A stretch of DNA of 11,507 nt from JAFAGX01 sp035624085 (GTDB taxonomy: Bacteria; Acidobacteriota; Terriglobia; Terriglobales; Acidobacteriaceae): assembly GCA_035624085.1 (NCBI GenBank), contig DASPSE010000294.1:1-11507 (forward strand), read 5' to 3'. The notes under the pieces were generated by a model. It worked only from the letters and a program-made list of their open reading frames with translations. It had not been told where the DNA came from and did not search any database. Position 1 is the stretch's first letter, and every line of letters begins with the position of its first letter. Made by a program: the position numbers and the translations under genes. Shown here piece after piece: positions 1-6,526 of the stretch.

Positions 1-1150
1 TGGCGTAGGTCTCGTCTCCCGTTCCCAGCTCAGCCTTGTTGAATCCTCGCGAATGAATCACGGAGTGGCTGCCGATCGAGAACCCTTCTGCGGCAAGGCT
101 TCTCAGGTCGTCGAGGTTCCTGCCATAGAAGAATGCCCGGCTGTTGTAATCACTCACATACTTGGTCTGGATGAAAAAAGTGCTGCGCACGTTGTGCTGA
201 GCCTCGAGCTTCGCGTAGTCCAGCGAAGGCGCAAAGGAATTTCCCCAATCGACGTCGTGTGAGAGCAGCAGGACTGAACTCTGCCCGCCGGGGATGGTTG
301 CAAGCCGGACCGCGCCCGATTGACGCGATTCGTACCACCCACGAAGCAGGAGGAGCCAGACGTCTGTGCCAGGCTCGAAGGTGTTGACGTAATGGCGTTC
401 GGCATCATAGTCACGATTTGCCTGATTGCGCAGCACAGCGTCTTTCAGGCTCACACCCAAGAGATATGTGCTTCCCTTCCCTAAAGTGTTTCGCAGCACT
501 GCGGCAGTTCCGTCGTCAAAGCGCGCTAACACGGTGGTGCTCGGATCCGCTGCTAATCCATTCGTCCAATAAATGTCGCCGTATTTTGGATCGCCGAGCC
601 GTATTTCAACTTCTTCCGGCCGAGTCAGGTAGCGCAGGGCCGGATCAGCAGCCGATGTGAAAGTTACTTTATAGCGGCGTCGGGAGGCGGTGTAATCGTG
701 AAATCCTAGGAGCGCCTTCAGTCCGCCGGTAATAACGTTCTCGGCGAGCAGGCAGCCGCCGTTTTGGACAAAGCGAGTGAGTTGGCCAATTTGTTCGTTG
801 CTGAATGTGTGTCCATCGACGGTGGGATAGAGGATCACCAGCCTGTGTCGTAAGGCTTGATTCAGATCACGGGTGACGAAAAATGGAATTCCCATCGCGC
901 CGAGTGAATGTTCGATTTCCAGTCTTCCCTCATCGGGCTTTGTCCAATACGCGGCCACCTGGAGGGGAAATTCTTCATGGAACTGGCTGGCCGGATCGCC
1001 GGTTGGATGTGCAAGGGATCGGACAGGCACGTTCGCAGGATGTAAGTCAGTAATCGTCGGAGGGGCGCAGCCGTATAACGCAAGCAGAGCGGCAAAGGAA
1101 ATTGCCGCCACGAATACTATCTTATGAAAACCATGTTCTCGAGCGGTCAT
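1..1150 (-). CDS. Lipoprotein with amidotransferase-like domain and NodB polysaccharide deacetylase domain (partial, C-terminus off window)
   Basis: An open minus-strand frame runs from ATG at 1150 to the window edge, giving 383 complete codons with no stop. A strong Shine-Dalgarno sequence (AAGGAAGG, 1154-1161) ends 3 nt before the ATG. Residues 1-28 form a lipoprotein signal: basic start, hydrophobic stretch and lipobox L25-Y-G-C28, so the protein should be lipid-anchored, facing the periplasm or outer membrane. Residues about 63-240 resemble a type-1 glutamine-amidotransferase fold (LVILYPTVDG at 104-113, RFVQNGGCLLAEN at 126-138), as found in proteins that bind or trim polysaccharides. 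From about 290 a NodB domain begins: motif 1 is HDVD (298-301), giving the catalytic and metal-binding Asp, and motif 2 is SHSVIH (361-366), the zinc-binding HSxxH. Later NodB motifs lie outside the window. The likely role is deacetylating an envelope or extracellular polysaccharide; the substrate is unknown. The gene is divergent from the operon starting at 1396. Confidence 0.85.
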   Translation of the reverse strand, partial: MTAREHGFHKIVFVAAISFAALLALYGCAPPTITDLHPANVPVRSLAHPTGDPASQFHEEFPLQVAAYWTKPDEGRLEIEHSLGAMGIPFFVTRDLNQALRHRLVILYPTVDGHTFSNEQIGQLTRFVQNGGCLLAENVITGGLKALLGFHDYTASRRRYKVTFTSAADPALRYLTRPEEVEIRLGDPKYGDIYWTNGLAADPSTTVLARFDDGTAAVLRNTLGKGSTYLLGVSLKDAVLRNQANRDYDAERHYVNTFEPGTDVWLLLLRGWYESRQSGAVRLATIPGGQSSVLLLSHDVDWGNSFAPSLDYAKLEAQHNVRSTFFIQTKYVSDYNSRAFFYGRNLDDLRSLAAEGFSIGSHSVIHSRGFNKAELGTGDETYA

Positions 1151-1345
1151 TCGCCTTCCTTGTTATGCGGCAACGGAACAAGGCGCAAAACGCCTCTGGG
1201 AAACGCCGGAGGCAACTCCACGAAAAAATCTAACAAAGATAGAGGACTTGAGAGGCGCAATGCTGTTATAGCCGCATGTACTTGTTCCTAAAGACTATTC
1301 TCTCCAAACACTCAGTTTTCCACAGGAGGACCTGAAAGAAAGTCC

Positions 1346-1375
1346 TTGACAACTTATATAGTGTTATAGTTAACT
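1346..1375 (+). promoter_or_regulatory. Probable sigma-70 promoter of the calycin/GntR/ABC operon
   Basis: A perfect -35 hexamer TTGACA lies at 1346-1351. The best-spaced -10 candidate is TTAACT at 1370-1375 (18-nt spacer), which is weak; TATAGT at 1365-1370 matches better but has a 13-nt spacer. The -35 box is clear while the exact -10 is not. The AT-rich stretch, the position 45 nt before the first ATG and the overlapping palindrome all support a regulated promoter. The rest of the divergent gap (1151-1345) shows no other promoter that I can place with confidence. Confidence 0.6.
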
Positions 1376-1384
1376 ATATCACTA
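1359..1384. promoter_or_regulatory. 26-bp palindromic operator, probable site of the YtrA-family GntR regulator
   Basis: The left half TAGTGTTATAGTT (1359-1371) and right half AACTATATCACTA (1372-1384) are reverse complements at 12 of 13 positions; the only mismatch is 1364 against 1379. The outer arms read AGTGTT and ATCACT. This resembles the AGTGTA...TACACT inverted repeat known for Bacillus subtilis YtrA, with similar spacing. The site covers the presumed -10 region and ends just at the Shine-Dalgarno sequence, so a bound protein would block transcription. The regulator encoded at 2321-2698 is the obvious candidate ligand, implying autorepression. That pairing is inferred; the palindrome is seen directly. 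Confidence 0.8.
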
Positions 1385-1395
1385 GGAGGACGAAC

Positions 1396-1707
1396 ATGAA
1401 CTCACGCCTTGCACTTTCCGCTCTGTTCATTCTTATCGTCGCTGGCGTTCTCGCATCGCAGGGTACCGCCCTCCTGGAAAAGATCAAGGTTTTGCCAACA
1501 TCGTGGGCCGACAAAATCTCGGAAACCCGATCGCTACTGGTTCTCTATCGCTCTTGTACCACCGGAAACCAGCCGCGCGCGGCTGGAACGCTTGCGCCCT
1601 ACGCCAAGACGATGACTTTCAATTTTCCCTACGCGACACACTGTCTGGGTTCCACCGCGCGACACCTGCAACACCTCGTTCTAAACCTGATCGACTCTGA
1701 TCACTAA
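1396..1707 (+). CDS. Shortened paralogue of the downstream secreted calycin-like protein
   Basis: 103 residues. The ATG follows an excellent Shine-Dalgarno sequence (AGGAGGA, 1384-1390), so it is probably translated as the first gene of the operon. Residues 1-25 look like an export signal (hydrophobic 6-20). The rest aligns by eye with the next gene: residues 27-41 match its 38-52 around a shared Trp (W37/W48), residues 48-77 match its 110-139 without gaps (13 of 30 identical, including Cys54/Cys116 and GNxPR), and residues 90-103 match its 150-163 (HxxH, ID, H). About 51 residues between the first two blocks and the last 25 residues are missing. It is therefore an in-frame internally deleted and C-terminally truncated copy, either a decaying duplicate or a small protein with its own role. 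Its stop codon overlaps the next gene's Shine-Dalgarno sequence, so translation may be coupled. No function can be assigned. Confidence 0.65.
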   Translation: MNSRLALSALFILIVAGVLASQGTALLEKIKVLPTSWADKISETRSLLVLYRSCTTGNQPRAAGTLAPYAKTMTFNFPYATHCLGSTARHLQHLVLNLIDSDH

Positions 1708-1718
1708 GGAGAATAAAA

Positions 1719-2285
1719 ATGAGGACCCTTCGTTCTTTCTTGGCTGTCGTTCTGATCTCGCTCACCACCCTGGCTTTTGCTCAGATGGACGCGCAAAAAT
1801 CCGTGGCGCAGACCGCTGCGCAAAAATCTTTCGACACTTTGAAAATGCTGGCGGGTACATGGCAAGGCCCCATAACCGTCGACCCGCCGCGGGAGGACGT
1901 TAAGGCCGGAACGATGGGACAGATCACCATGCGGGTGACCTCTCGCGGGAACGCGCTCGTCCACGAGATGCAGGAAGCGGGCACGCCGTTGGACGCGACC
2001 AAGTACGATCATCCGGTCACGATGTTTTACCTGGACAGTGATCGCCTGACGTTGATTCACTATTGTGACGCCGGGAACCGGCCGCGCATGGTGGGCAAGC
2101 TGTCGCCGGATGGCAAGAAGGTGGAATTCGATTTTGTCGACCTTTCGGGTGGCAACGAGTACGGACACATGTACCATGCCGTGTTCACCTTCATCGACGC
2201 GAACCATCACACCGAGGACTGGACTTACATGATGCCCGGAGACAAGCCTATGCATGCACACATGGATCTGACGAAAAACAACTGA
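1719..2285 (+). CDS. Secreted calycin-like (lipocalin/DUF1579-type) hypothetical protein
   Basis: 188 residues. The start is set by AAGGAG at 1706-1711, 7 nt before the ATG, and by a clear signal peptide: basic start, hydrophobic 7-20, probable cleavage after AFA21. The mature part opens with a Gln/Ala-rich linker and then a domain from about 38 to 186 that starts LKMLAGTWQG (41-50) and continues with alternating strands such as MFYLDSDRLTLIHYC and KKVEFDFVDL. A GTWxG start followed by beta strands is typical of small beta-barrel (calycin-like) folds that bind hydrophobic ligands; this is a fold-level guess, not a firm family match. His and Met are enriched near the end (MPGDKPMHAHMDL, 172-184). 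It sits between its shortened paralogue and the GntR gene, 35 nt from the latter, so it is probably co-transcribed with the ABC transporter and may act outside the membrane in the same response. Confidence 0.75.
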   Translation: MRTLRSFLAVVLISLTTLAFAQMDAQKSVAQTAAQKSFDTLKMLAGTWQGPITVDPPREDVKAGTMGQITMRVTSRGNALVHEMQEAGTPLDATKYDHPVTMFYLDSDRLTLIHYCDAGNRPRMVGKLSPDGKKVEFDFVDLSGGNEYGHMYHAVFTFIDANHHTEDWTYMMPGDKPMHAHMDLTKNN

Positions 2286-2320
2286 CGTATGAGTTTTCGG
2301 TAAGACGATTAGGAAATCCA

Positions 2321-2698
2321 ATGGATCTCGAATGGAATGACGGTCAGCCGATTTACCGGCAGCTTCGCGATCACGTGGTCGCGATGATACTGGACGGCGT
2401 GCTCAAGGAAGGCGACCCGCTGCCTTCGGTACGAAATGTCGCCGCCGAGAGTCGGGTAAATCCGCTGACCGTTCTTAAGGCCTATCAAGAACTGGTGGAC
2501 GAAGAGCTTGTCGAGAAGAGGCGCGGTCTCGGGATGTTTGTGAAGAGCGGCTCGCGCAATTTCCTGCTGAAGGGCGAACGCCAGAAGTTTCTTTCCGAAC
2601 AGTGGCCGCGCGTTTACGCAACCATTCAGCGGCTCGGGTTGACGCCGAAAGAACTGTTGGAGGCCACTGGGGACGCAACAAAGAAGGAGGAACGCTGA
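2321..2698 (+). CDS. GntR-family transcriptional regulator, YtrA subfamily
   Basis: 125 residues. The N-terminal winged helix-turn-helix spans about residues 8-75, beginning QPIYRQLRDHVV and containing the GntR hallmarks LPSVRNVAAE (34-43), VNPLTVLKAYQEL (46-58) and the wing EKRRGLGMFV (65-74). The remaining tail of about 50 residues is too short for a FadR, HutC or MocR effector domain and matches the short dimerisation tail of YtrA-type regulators. This subfamily usually sits directly before ABC transporter genes and represses them, as here: the ATPase ATG is 2 nt after this stop. An AGGAAA sequence at 2311-2316 serves as ribosome binding site. The likely target is the palindrome at 1359-1384. 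The effector is unknown; the B. subtilis relative responds to cell-wall-active antibiotics, but that cannot be assumed here. Confidence 0.93.
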   Translation: MDLEWNDGQPIYRQLRDHVVAMILDGVLKEGDPLPSVRNVAAESRVNPLTVLKAYQELVDEELVEKRRGLGMFVKSGSRNFLLKGERQKFLSEQWPRVYATIQRLGLTPKELLEATGDATKKEER

Positions 2699-2700
2699 GC

Positions 2701-3576
2701 ATGTCAGTGATTGAAGCACACAGGCTGCGAAAGGCCTTCGGCACAACAGTGGCTGTGGACGGCATTGATTTGCGCGTCGAAGAGGGCCACATTCTTGGAC
2801 TGATTGGTCCGAACGGCGCCGGCAAGACCACCGCGCTCAACGCCATTCTCGGCCTGACTCCATATCAGGGAGAACTGAAGGTACTCGGACGCAACCCGTG
2901 GGCGGAGCGCGAACAGCTCATGCGCGATGTCTGCTTCATCGCCGATGTGGCTGTATTGCCGCGCTGGATGCGGGTTTCGCAGGCGCTAGAGTACATGGTG
3001 GGCGTGCATCCGCGATTCGATCGCAAGAAGGCGGAGGGTTTCCTCGCTAAAACTTCGATCGCACATAACAGCAAGGTCCGGGAGCTATCCAAGGGCATGG
3101 TGGTGCAACTGCACCTCGCACTGGTGATGGCCATTGATGCGAAATTGCTGGTGCTGGACGAGCCGACCCTCGGTCTTGACATCCTTTTTCGCAAACAGTT
3201 TTACGATTCCCTGCTGAACGACTACTTCGATGGGAGCCGAACGGTCATCGTGACGACGCATCAGGTGGAGGAGGTGCAGCACGTGCTCACGGATCTTATG
3301 TTCATTAATCACGGACGCATCGTTCTCAAGTGCAGCATGGAAGAATTCGAGGCGCGCTACGTGGAAGTGATGGTGAAGCCGGAGCAGCTTGTCGCAGCGC
3401 GAGCGTTGAAGCCAATTTACGAGCGTCAGGTGTTCGGGCGCAGCCTCTTGTTGTTTGATCAGGTTGACCGTCAACAACTCACCGCACTGGGCGAGGTGCG
3501 CACACCAAGCATTGCCGATTTGTTTGTCGCGGTGATGGGCAATCACGCAGGCGCGGCACAAGGAGCGGCCAGATGA
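2701..3576 (+). CDS. ABC transporter ATP-binding protein (YtrB/EcsA-like)
   Basis: 291 residues from ATG 2701, chosen because AGGAGG at 2685-2690 precedes it and because homology to ABC proteins begins at once (SVIEAHRLRKAFG). Upstream in-frame ATGs would overlap the GntR gene. Walker A is GPNGAGKT (36-43), the signature is LSKGM (129-133) in place of LSGGQ, Walker B is LLVLDEP (149-155), the D-loop is LGLD (157-160) and the switch His is H187 in TTHQVEE. The Q-loop Gln appears replaced in CFIADVAVLP (78-87). LSKGM and a non-Gln Q-loop are, from memory, usual in the GntR-linked YtrB-like branch. The ATPase energises the permease encoded next, whose ATG overlaps this stop (ATGA, 3573-3576). 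The substrate is unknown; export is more likely than import because no binding protein is encoded nearby. Confidence 0.95.
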   Translation: MSVIEAHRLRKAFGTTVAVDGIDLRVEEGHILGLIGPNGAGKTTALNAILGLTPYQGELKVLGRNPWAEREQLMRDVCFIADVAVLPRWMRVSQALEYMVGVHPRFDRKKAEGFLAKTSIAHNSKVRELSKGMVVQLHLALVMAIDAKLLVLDEPTLGLDILFRKQFYDSLLNDYFDGSRTVIVTTHQVEEVQHVLTDLMFINHGRIVLKCSMEEFEARYVEVMVKPEQLVAARALKPIYERQVFGRSLLLFDQVDRQQLTALGEVRTPSIADLFVAVMGNHAGAAQGAAR

Positions 3577-4508
3577 ATACGGAATCGAACGTTCTGCGCG
3601 AATCGGCGCTTGACTCAGAGAGAGTGGCGGCCGCGAGCGCGCAATCGACGCGGCCCTTTTATTGGTCGGTGCGCCGCGAAATCTGGGAAAACCGCTGGAT
3701 CTATGTCGGCCAACTGGCGGTCGCGGGTGTGTTTCTGGTCGGGTTTGTGTTCAACATGAGTCGTTGGCTCGACAAGATGCGCAGCTTGTCAGCGACGGAC
3801 CCGGCCAAGTATTGGGAAACCGTTTCCCTGCCATACAACGTCGGGGCGGGTGCCTTGATGGCTGCGCTGATCCTGATGACCATCTTCTATTCTTCCGACG
3901 CGCTTTATGGCGAGCGCCGTGACAGAAGCATCCTGTTCTGGAAATCGCTGCCGGTTTCCGACCTTACCACCGTGCTCGCGAAAGCCAGCATTCCACTCGT
4001 CATCCTGCCGTTGCTCACATTTGCGTTCACCATTGCCTTACATCTGATCATGCTGCTGCTGAGCAGCATTGTGCTGCCGCTGAGCGGTATGAGTGTGGCG
4101 TCGTGGTGGAATGAGTTGGGGATTTTTCAGATGTGGGGGATGCTGCTTTACCACATTCTGCTGGCGCATGTGCTGTGGCCGTTTCCGGTCTATTGCTGGC
4201 TGATCCTGGTCTCGGGGTGGGCGCGCCGCGCACCCTTGTTATGGGCAGCATTGCCGGTAGTCGCCATCGGCGGGCTTGAGAAGCTTATCTTCCGCACTTC
4301 GCATTTTGCGGCAATGGTCGGAAACCGCCTAATCGGGAGTGGTGCGCCAACCGACGTGACGTCGGGAGAGATGTTCCCGACTGGTCCCATGACACATCTC
4401 ACGCCAATTAGATATTTCAGCGCGCCAAGTCTTTGGATCGGGCTGGTGGTTGCTGCCGTATTTCTCGGCTTAGCGATACGGCTGCGCAGATATCGCGACC
4501 CGGTGTGA
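3573..4508 (+). CDS. ABC-2-like transporter permease
   Basis: 311 residues. The ATG overlaps the ATPase stop by 4 nt, with AGGAG at 3561-3565, so translation is coupled. There is a cytoplasmic N-terminus of about 40 residues and then six predicted membrane segments, roughly 44-62, 88-106, 137-165, 190-213, 220-238 and 286-303. The stretch after segment 2, YSSDALYGERRDRSILFWKS (106-125), is typical of ABC-2-type permeases, where it forms the coupling region touching the ATPase. A polar extracytoplasmic or loop region rich in Gly/Thr lies at about 252-278. It probably forms a 2+2 transporter with the ATPase. It is followed after 44 nt by the DUF4386 gene in the same direction. Confidence 0.9.
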   Translation: MNTESNVLRESALDSERVAAASAQSTRPFYWSVRREIWENRWIYVGQLAVAGVFLVGFVFNMSRWLDKMRSLSATDPAKYWETVSLPYNVGAGALMAALILMTIFYSSDALYGERRDRSILFWKSLPVSDLTTVLAKASIPLVILPLLTFAFTIALHLIMLLLSSIVLPLSGMSVASWWNELGIFQMWGMLLYHILLAHVLWPFPVYCWLILVSGWARRAPLLWAALPVVAIGGLEKLIFRTSHFAAMVGNRLIGSGAPTDVTSGEMFPTGPMTHLTPIRYFSAPSLWIGLVVAAVFLGLAIRLRRYRDPV

Positions 4509-4552
4509 TCTGTGTGCTGTTGTCATTCAATGTTTTGCGTTCGGGAGGATGT

Positions 4553-5257
4553 ATGACGCCGCTCAGCAAGAACGCCAGAGTGGCAGGACTTCTATATTTT
4601 GTGTTCTCAGTATTTGGGGTTGTGCGCCTCATCTACATTCCCCATGTCTTGTTTGTAGATGGGAACGCGGCCGCGACGGCCACCAATATCGCAGCGCACG
4701 AGTCGCTCTTCCGCTTTGGCATTGTCAGCTACCTGCTCTGCGCAGCCGGGTGGATCTTCGTTACGCTGGCCCTCTATCGTTTGCTCAAGGGAGTGGACCA
4801 AAGCCTCGCGATCCTGATGGTAATCCTGGGCGGCCTGATACCAGTGCCCATATTCTTTCTCAACGCAGTGAACGACGTTGCCGCGTTGCTGTTCGCGCGC
4901 GGCGCCGATTTCTTGGCCGTATTTGACAAGCCACAGCGCGAGGCATTCGTTATGCTTTTTCTCCGCCTCCATCACCACGGTGATCTGGGCAACGAGGCCT
5001 TTTGGGGCCTGTGGCTTATCCCCTTCGGGCTGCTCGTGTACCGATCGCGCTTTCTGCCCCGCATCCTCGGCATTTGGCTGATGCTGGGCTGCTTTGGATA
5101 TCTGGCCCTCGGTTTTGCCGGTTTACTGTTTCCACAGTATGAGGGCAAGGTGATTACTTACACCCAGCCACTCATCACCTGCGAGGTGGCAATCATGCTG
5201 TGGCTGGTGATCATGGGCGCCAAGGATCAGCCGCTGGCAGCCGCCGAAGAAGCGTAA
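4553..5257 (+). CDS. DUF4386 family integral membrane protein
   Basis: 234 residues from ATG 4553, chosen for the GGGAGG ribosome binding site (4543-4548) 4 nt upstream; longer in-frame starts would run into the permease gene. The protein begins NARVAGLLYFVFSVFGVV and carries family-typical features: DGNAAATATNIAAHESLFRFGIVS (36-59 region), NDVAALLFARGADFL (107-121), LFLRLHHHGDLGNEAFWGLWL region (135-155) and RFLPRILGIWLMLGCFGYL (166-184). About six hydrophobic segments lie near 12-32, 54-77, 84-105, 146-163, 168-193 and 205-221. The function of DUF4386 is not established. The 44-nt gap after the permease and the lack of a visible terminator suggest it may be the last gene of the GntR/ABC operon. 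Confidence 0.85.
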   Translation: MTPLSKNARVAGLLYFVFSVFGVVRLIYIPHVLFVDGNAAATATNIAAHESLFRFGIVSYLLCAAGWIFVTLALYRLLKGVDQSLAILMVILGGLIPVPIFFLNAVNDVAALLFARGADFLAVFDKPQREAFVMLFLRLHHHGDLGNEAFWGLWLIPFGLLVYRSRFLPRILGIWLMLGCFGYLALGFAGLLFPQYEGKVITYTQPLITCEVAIMLWLVIMGAKDQPLAAAEEA

Positions 5258-5344
5258 GGTAAAGCCGAACTGAGCTCTAGGGCCGAGTGACAAGCGAACA
5301 ACTCCGAGCCCAGAGCCGATCAAGTAAACTTCCGTAACAATTCG

Positions 5345-6355
5345 ATGAAAGCGATTGTCTATCACAACTACGGTCCGCCCGATGTTCTCAAGTACGAAGA
5401 GATTGAAAAGCCAACCCCTGGGGATAACCAAGTTTTGATAAAAGTCCGCGCGGCTTCCGTGAATCCCCTGGACTGGCACCTCATGAGAGGCACGCCCTAC
5501 GTCGGTCGCATCATGATGGGGCTGCGCAAACCGAAGATTGGACGACTCGGTGTTGATGTGGCCGGCGAGGTCGAAGCGGTTGGCAGGAACGTAACCCAGT
5601 TCAAGATGGGCGACAATGTGTTCGGCTCAGCCCGCGGCGCCTGTGCCGAGTATGTGTGTACTTCGCAGTCGGCATTGGTCACGAAGCCAGATAACGTCAC
5701 GTTTGAGCAGGCGGCTTCTGTCCCGGTGGCGGCACTCTCCGCGTTGCAGGGGCTCCGCGACAAGGGAAAGATTAAGTCGGCACAGAAGGTCTTGATTAAC
5801 GGTGCGGCGGGAGGCGTGGGTACATTTGCTGTGCAGATCGCGAAGTGGTTCGGCGCAGAAGTAACCGGCGTATGCAGTACAACGAATGTGGACATGGTCC
5901 GATCGCTCGGCGCAGATCACATCATTGATTACATCCATGAGGATTTCACCAAGGGTGCGCAACGTTACGACGTGATTCTCGACAACGTTGGAAACCATTC
6001 CTTGTTAGAGTGCAGGCGGGTCTTAAATTCCAAGGGCAGGTATGTATTGGTGGGAGGCGGGGGACCAAACGATCAGGGATGGATCGGGCCGGGGTTGACT
6101 CGCGCGATTACAGCACCTGTCCTGTCGTGGTTCGTGAGCCAGTGCATGAGCTTCTTTCTGGCCAAGATGAACAAAAACGACCTGACCATCCTGCGGGATC
6201 TCATCCAGGAAGGAAAAGTAAAGCCGGTCATCGACAAGCGCTACGGGTTGAGTGAAGTCCCTGAGGCTATCCGATATCTGGAAGAAGGCCACGCTCGAGG
6301 AAAGCTGGTAATAACCCTGGAAGACAACAACGAACCTGGCAGACCCATCAGATAA
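5345..6355 (+). CDS. NAD(P)-dependent medium-chain alcohol dehydrogenase, quinone-oxidoreductase-like
   Basis: 336 residues, the usual length for zinc-free MDR enzymes. The N-terminal GroES-like domain (about 1-125) starts MKAIVYHNYGPPDVLKYEE and includes VNPLDWHLMRG (39-49) and the G-V-D-VAGEVEAVG segment (69-80). The Rossmann domain carries INGAAGGVGTFAVQIAK (151-167) and the nucleotide-specificity region VTGVCSTTNVDMVRSLGAD (173-191), whose Ser/Thr pattern fits NADPH. The C-terminal half ends with ARGKLVITLE (317-326). The structural-zinc cysteine cluster of classical alcohol dehydrogenases is absent. It resembles the RTN4IP1/zeta-crystallin-like branch, which reduces quinones or enals; the substrate is not predictable. 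No strong Shine-Dalgarno sequence precedes the ATG. The 87-nt gap to the DUF4386 gene holds no clear terminator, so its transcription unit is uncertain. Confidence 0.92.
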   Translation: MKAIVYHNYGPPDVLKYEEIEKPTPGDNQVLIKVRAASVNPLDWHLMRGTPYVGRIMMGLRKPKIGRLGVDVAGEVEAVGRNVTQFKMGDNVFGSARGACAEYVCTSQSALVTKPDNVTFEQAASVPVAALSALQGLRDKGKIKSAQKVLINGAAGGVGTFAVQIAKWFGAEVTGVCSTTNVDMVRSLGADHIIDYIHEDFTKGAQRYDVILDNVGNHSLLECRRVLNSKGRYVLVGGGGPNDQGWIGPGLTRAITAPVLSWFVSQCMSFFLAKMNKNDLTILRDLIQEGKVKPVIDKRYGLSEVPEAIRYLEEGHARGKLVITLEDNNEPGRPIR

Positions 6356-6359
6356 CCCA

Positions 6360-6384
6360 AAGGCCTGACTGGCAGCCTTATTTT
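6360..6384 (+). terminator. Weak hairpin plus T-run after the MDR gene
   Basis: AAGGC (6360-6364) and GCCTT (6375-6379) can pair over a 10-nt loop, followed by ATTTT. It lies 4 nt after the MDR stop. The stem is only 5 bp, so this may be chance. Confidence 0.3.
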
Positions 6385-6410
6385 GGCTTATCATGCCTGC
6401 GTCACGATTT

Positions 6411-6434
6411 TTGACAGGCGATCGCCCGATCGCC
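6411..6434 (+). promoter_or_regulatory. TTGACA box abutting a perfect 8-bp inverted repeat upstream of the VOC gene
   Basis: A perfect TTGACA (6411-6416) is immediately followed by GGCGATCG (6417-6424), two bases, and CGATCGCC (6427-6434), exact reverse complements. A 2-nt spacer makes a hairpin unlikely, so a protein-binding operator is the better reading. No convincing -10 follows at 16-18 nt (CATTGC or ATTGCA). The site is about 95 nt before the VOC start. Confidence 0.45.
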
Positions 6435-6526
6435 ATTGCAGTGAAAAAGAGGTTGATGCAGAATATTGCGGTCGTAGAGATGTTGGCCACCAAGGCGGGA
6501 GCATAGCAGCAAAGTCTGAGGTTAAT

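Noticed and set aside
1324..1391. Direct repeat AGGAGGAC at 1324-1331 and 1384-1391
   Set aside because: Only 8 bp; the second copy is the ribosome binding site and the first is not followed by a usable start codon, so chance is likely.
1704..2321. Minus-strand open frame of 205 codons opposite the calycin-like gene
   Set aside because: It is antisense to a gene with signal peptide, ribosome binding site and paralogue; its product has no recognisable domain and looks like a shadow of GC-rich codon use.
2602..2700. N-terminal extension of the ABC ATPase to an upstream ATG
   Set aside because: It would overlap the GntR gene by nearly 100 nt and adds sequence unlike any ABC protein; ATG 2701 has a good ribosome binding site.
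3085..3561. Minus-strand open frame of 158 codons opposite the ABC ATPase gene
   Set aside because: It lies wholly antisense to a clear ABC protein and shows no family features.
4433..4552. N-terminal extension of the DUF4386 protein
   Set aside because: It overlaps the permease gene and lacks a ribosome binding site; GGGAGG marks ATG 4553.
6383..6526. N-terminal extension of the VOC protein
   Set aside because: The added 48 residues are not VOC-like and cover the TTGACA/inverted-repeat region.
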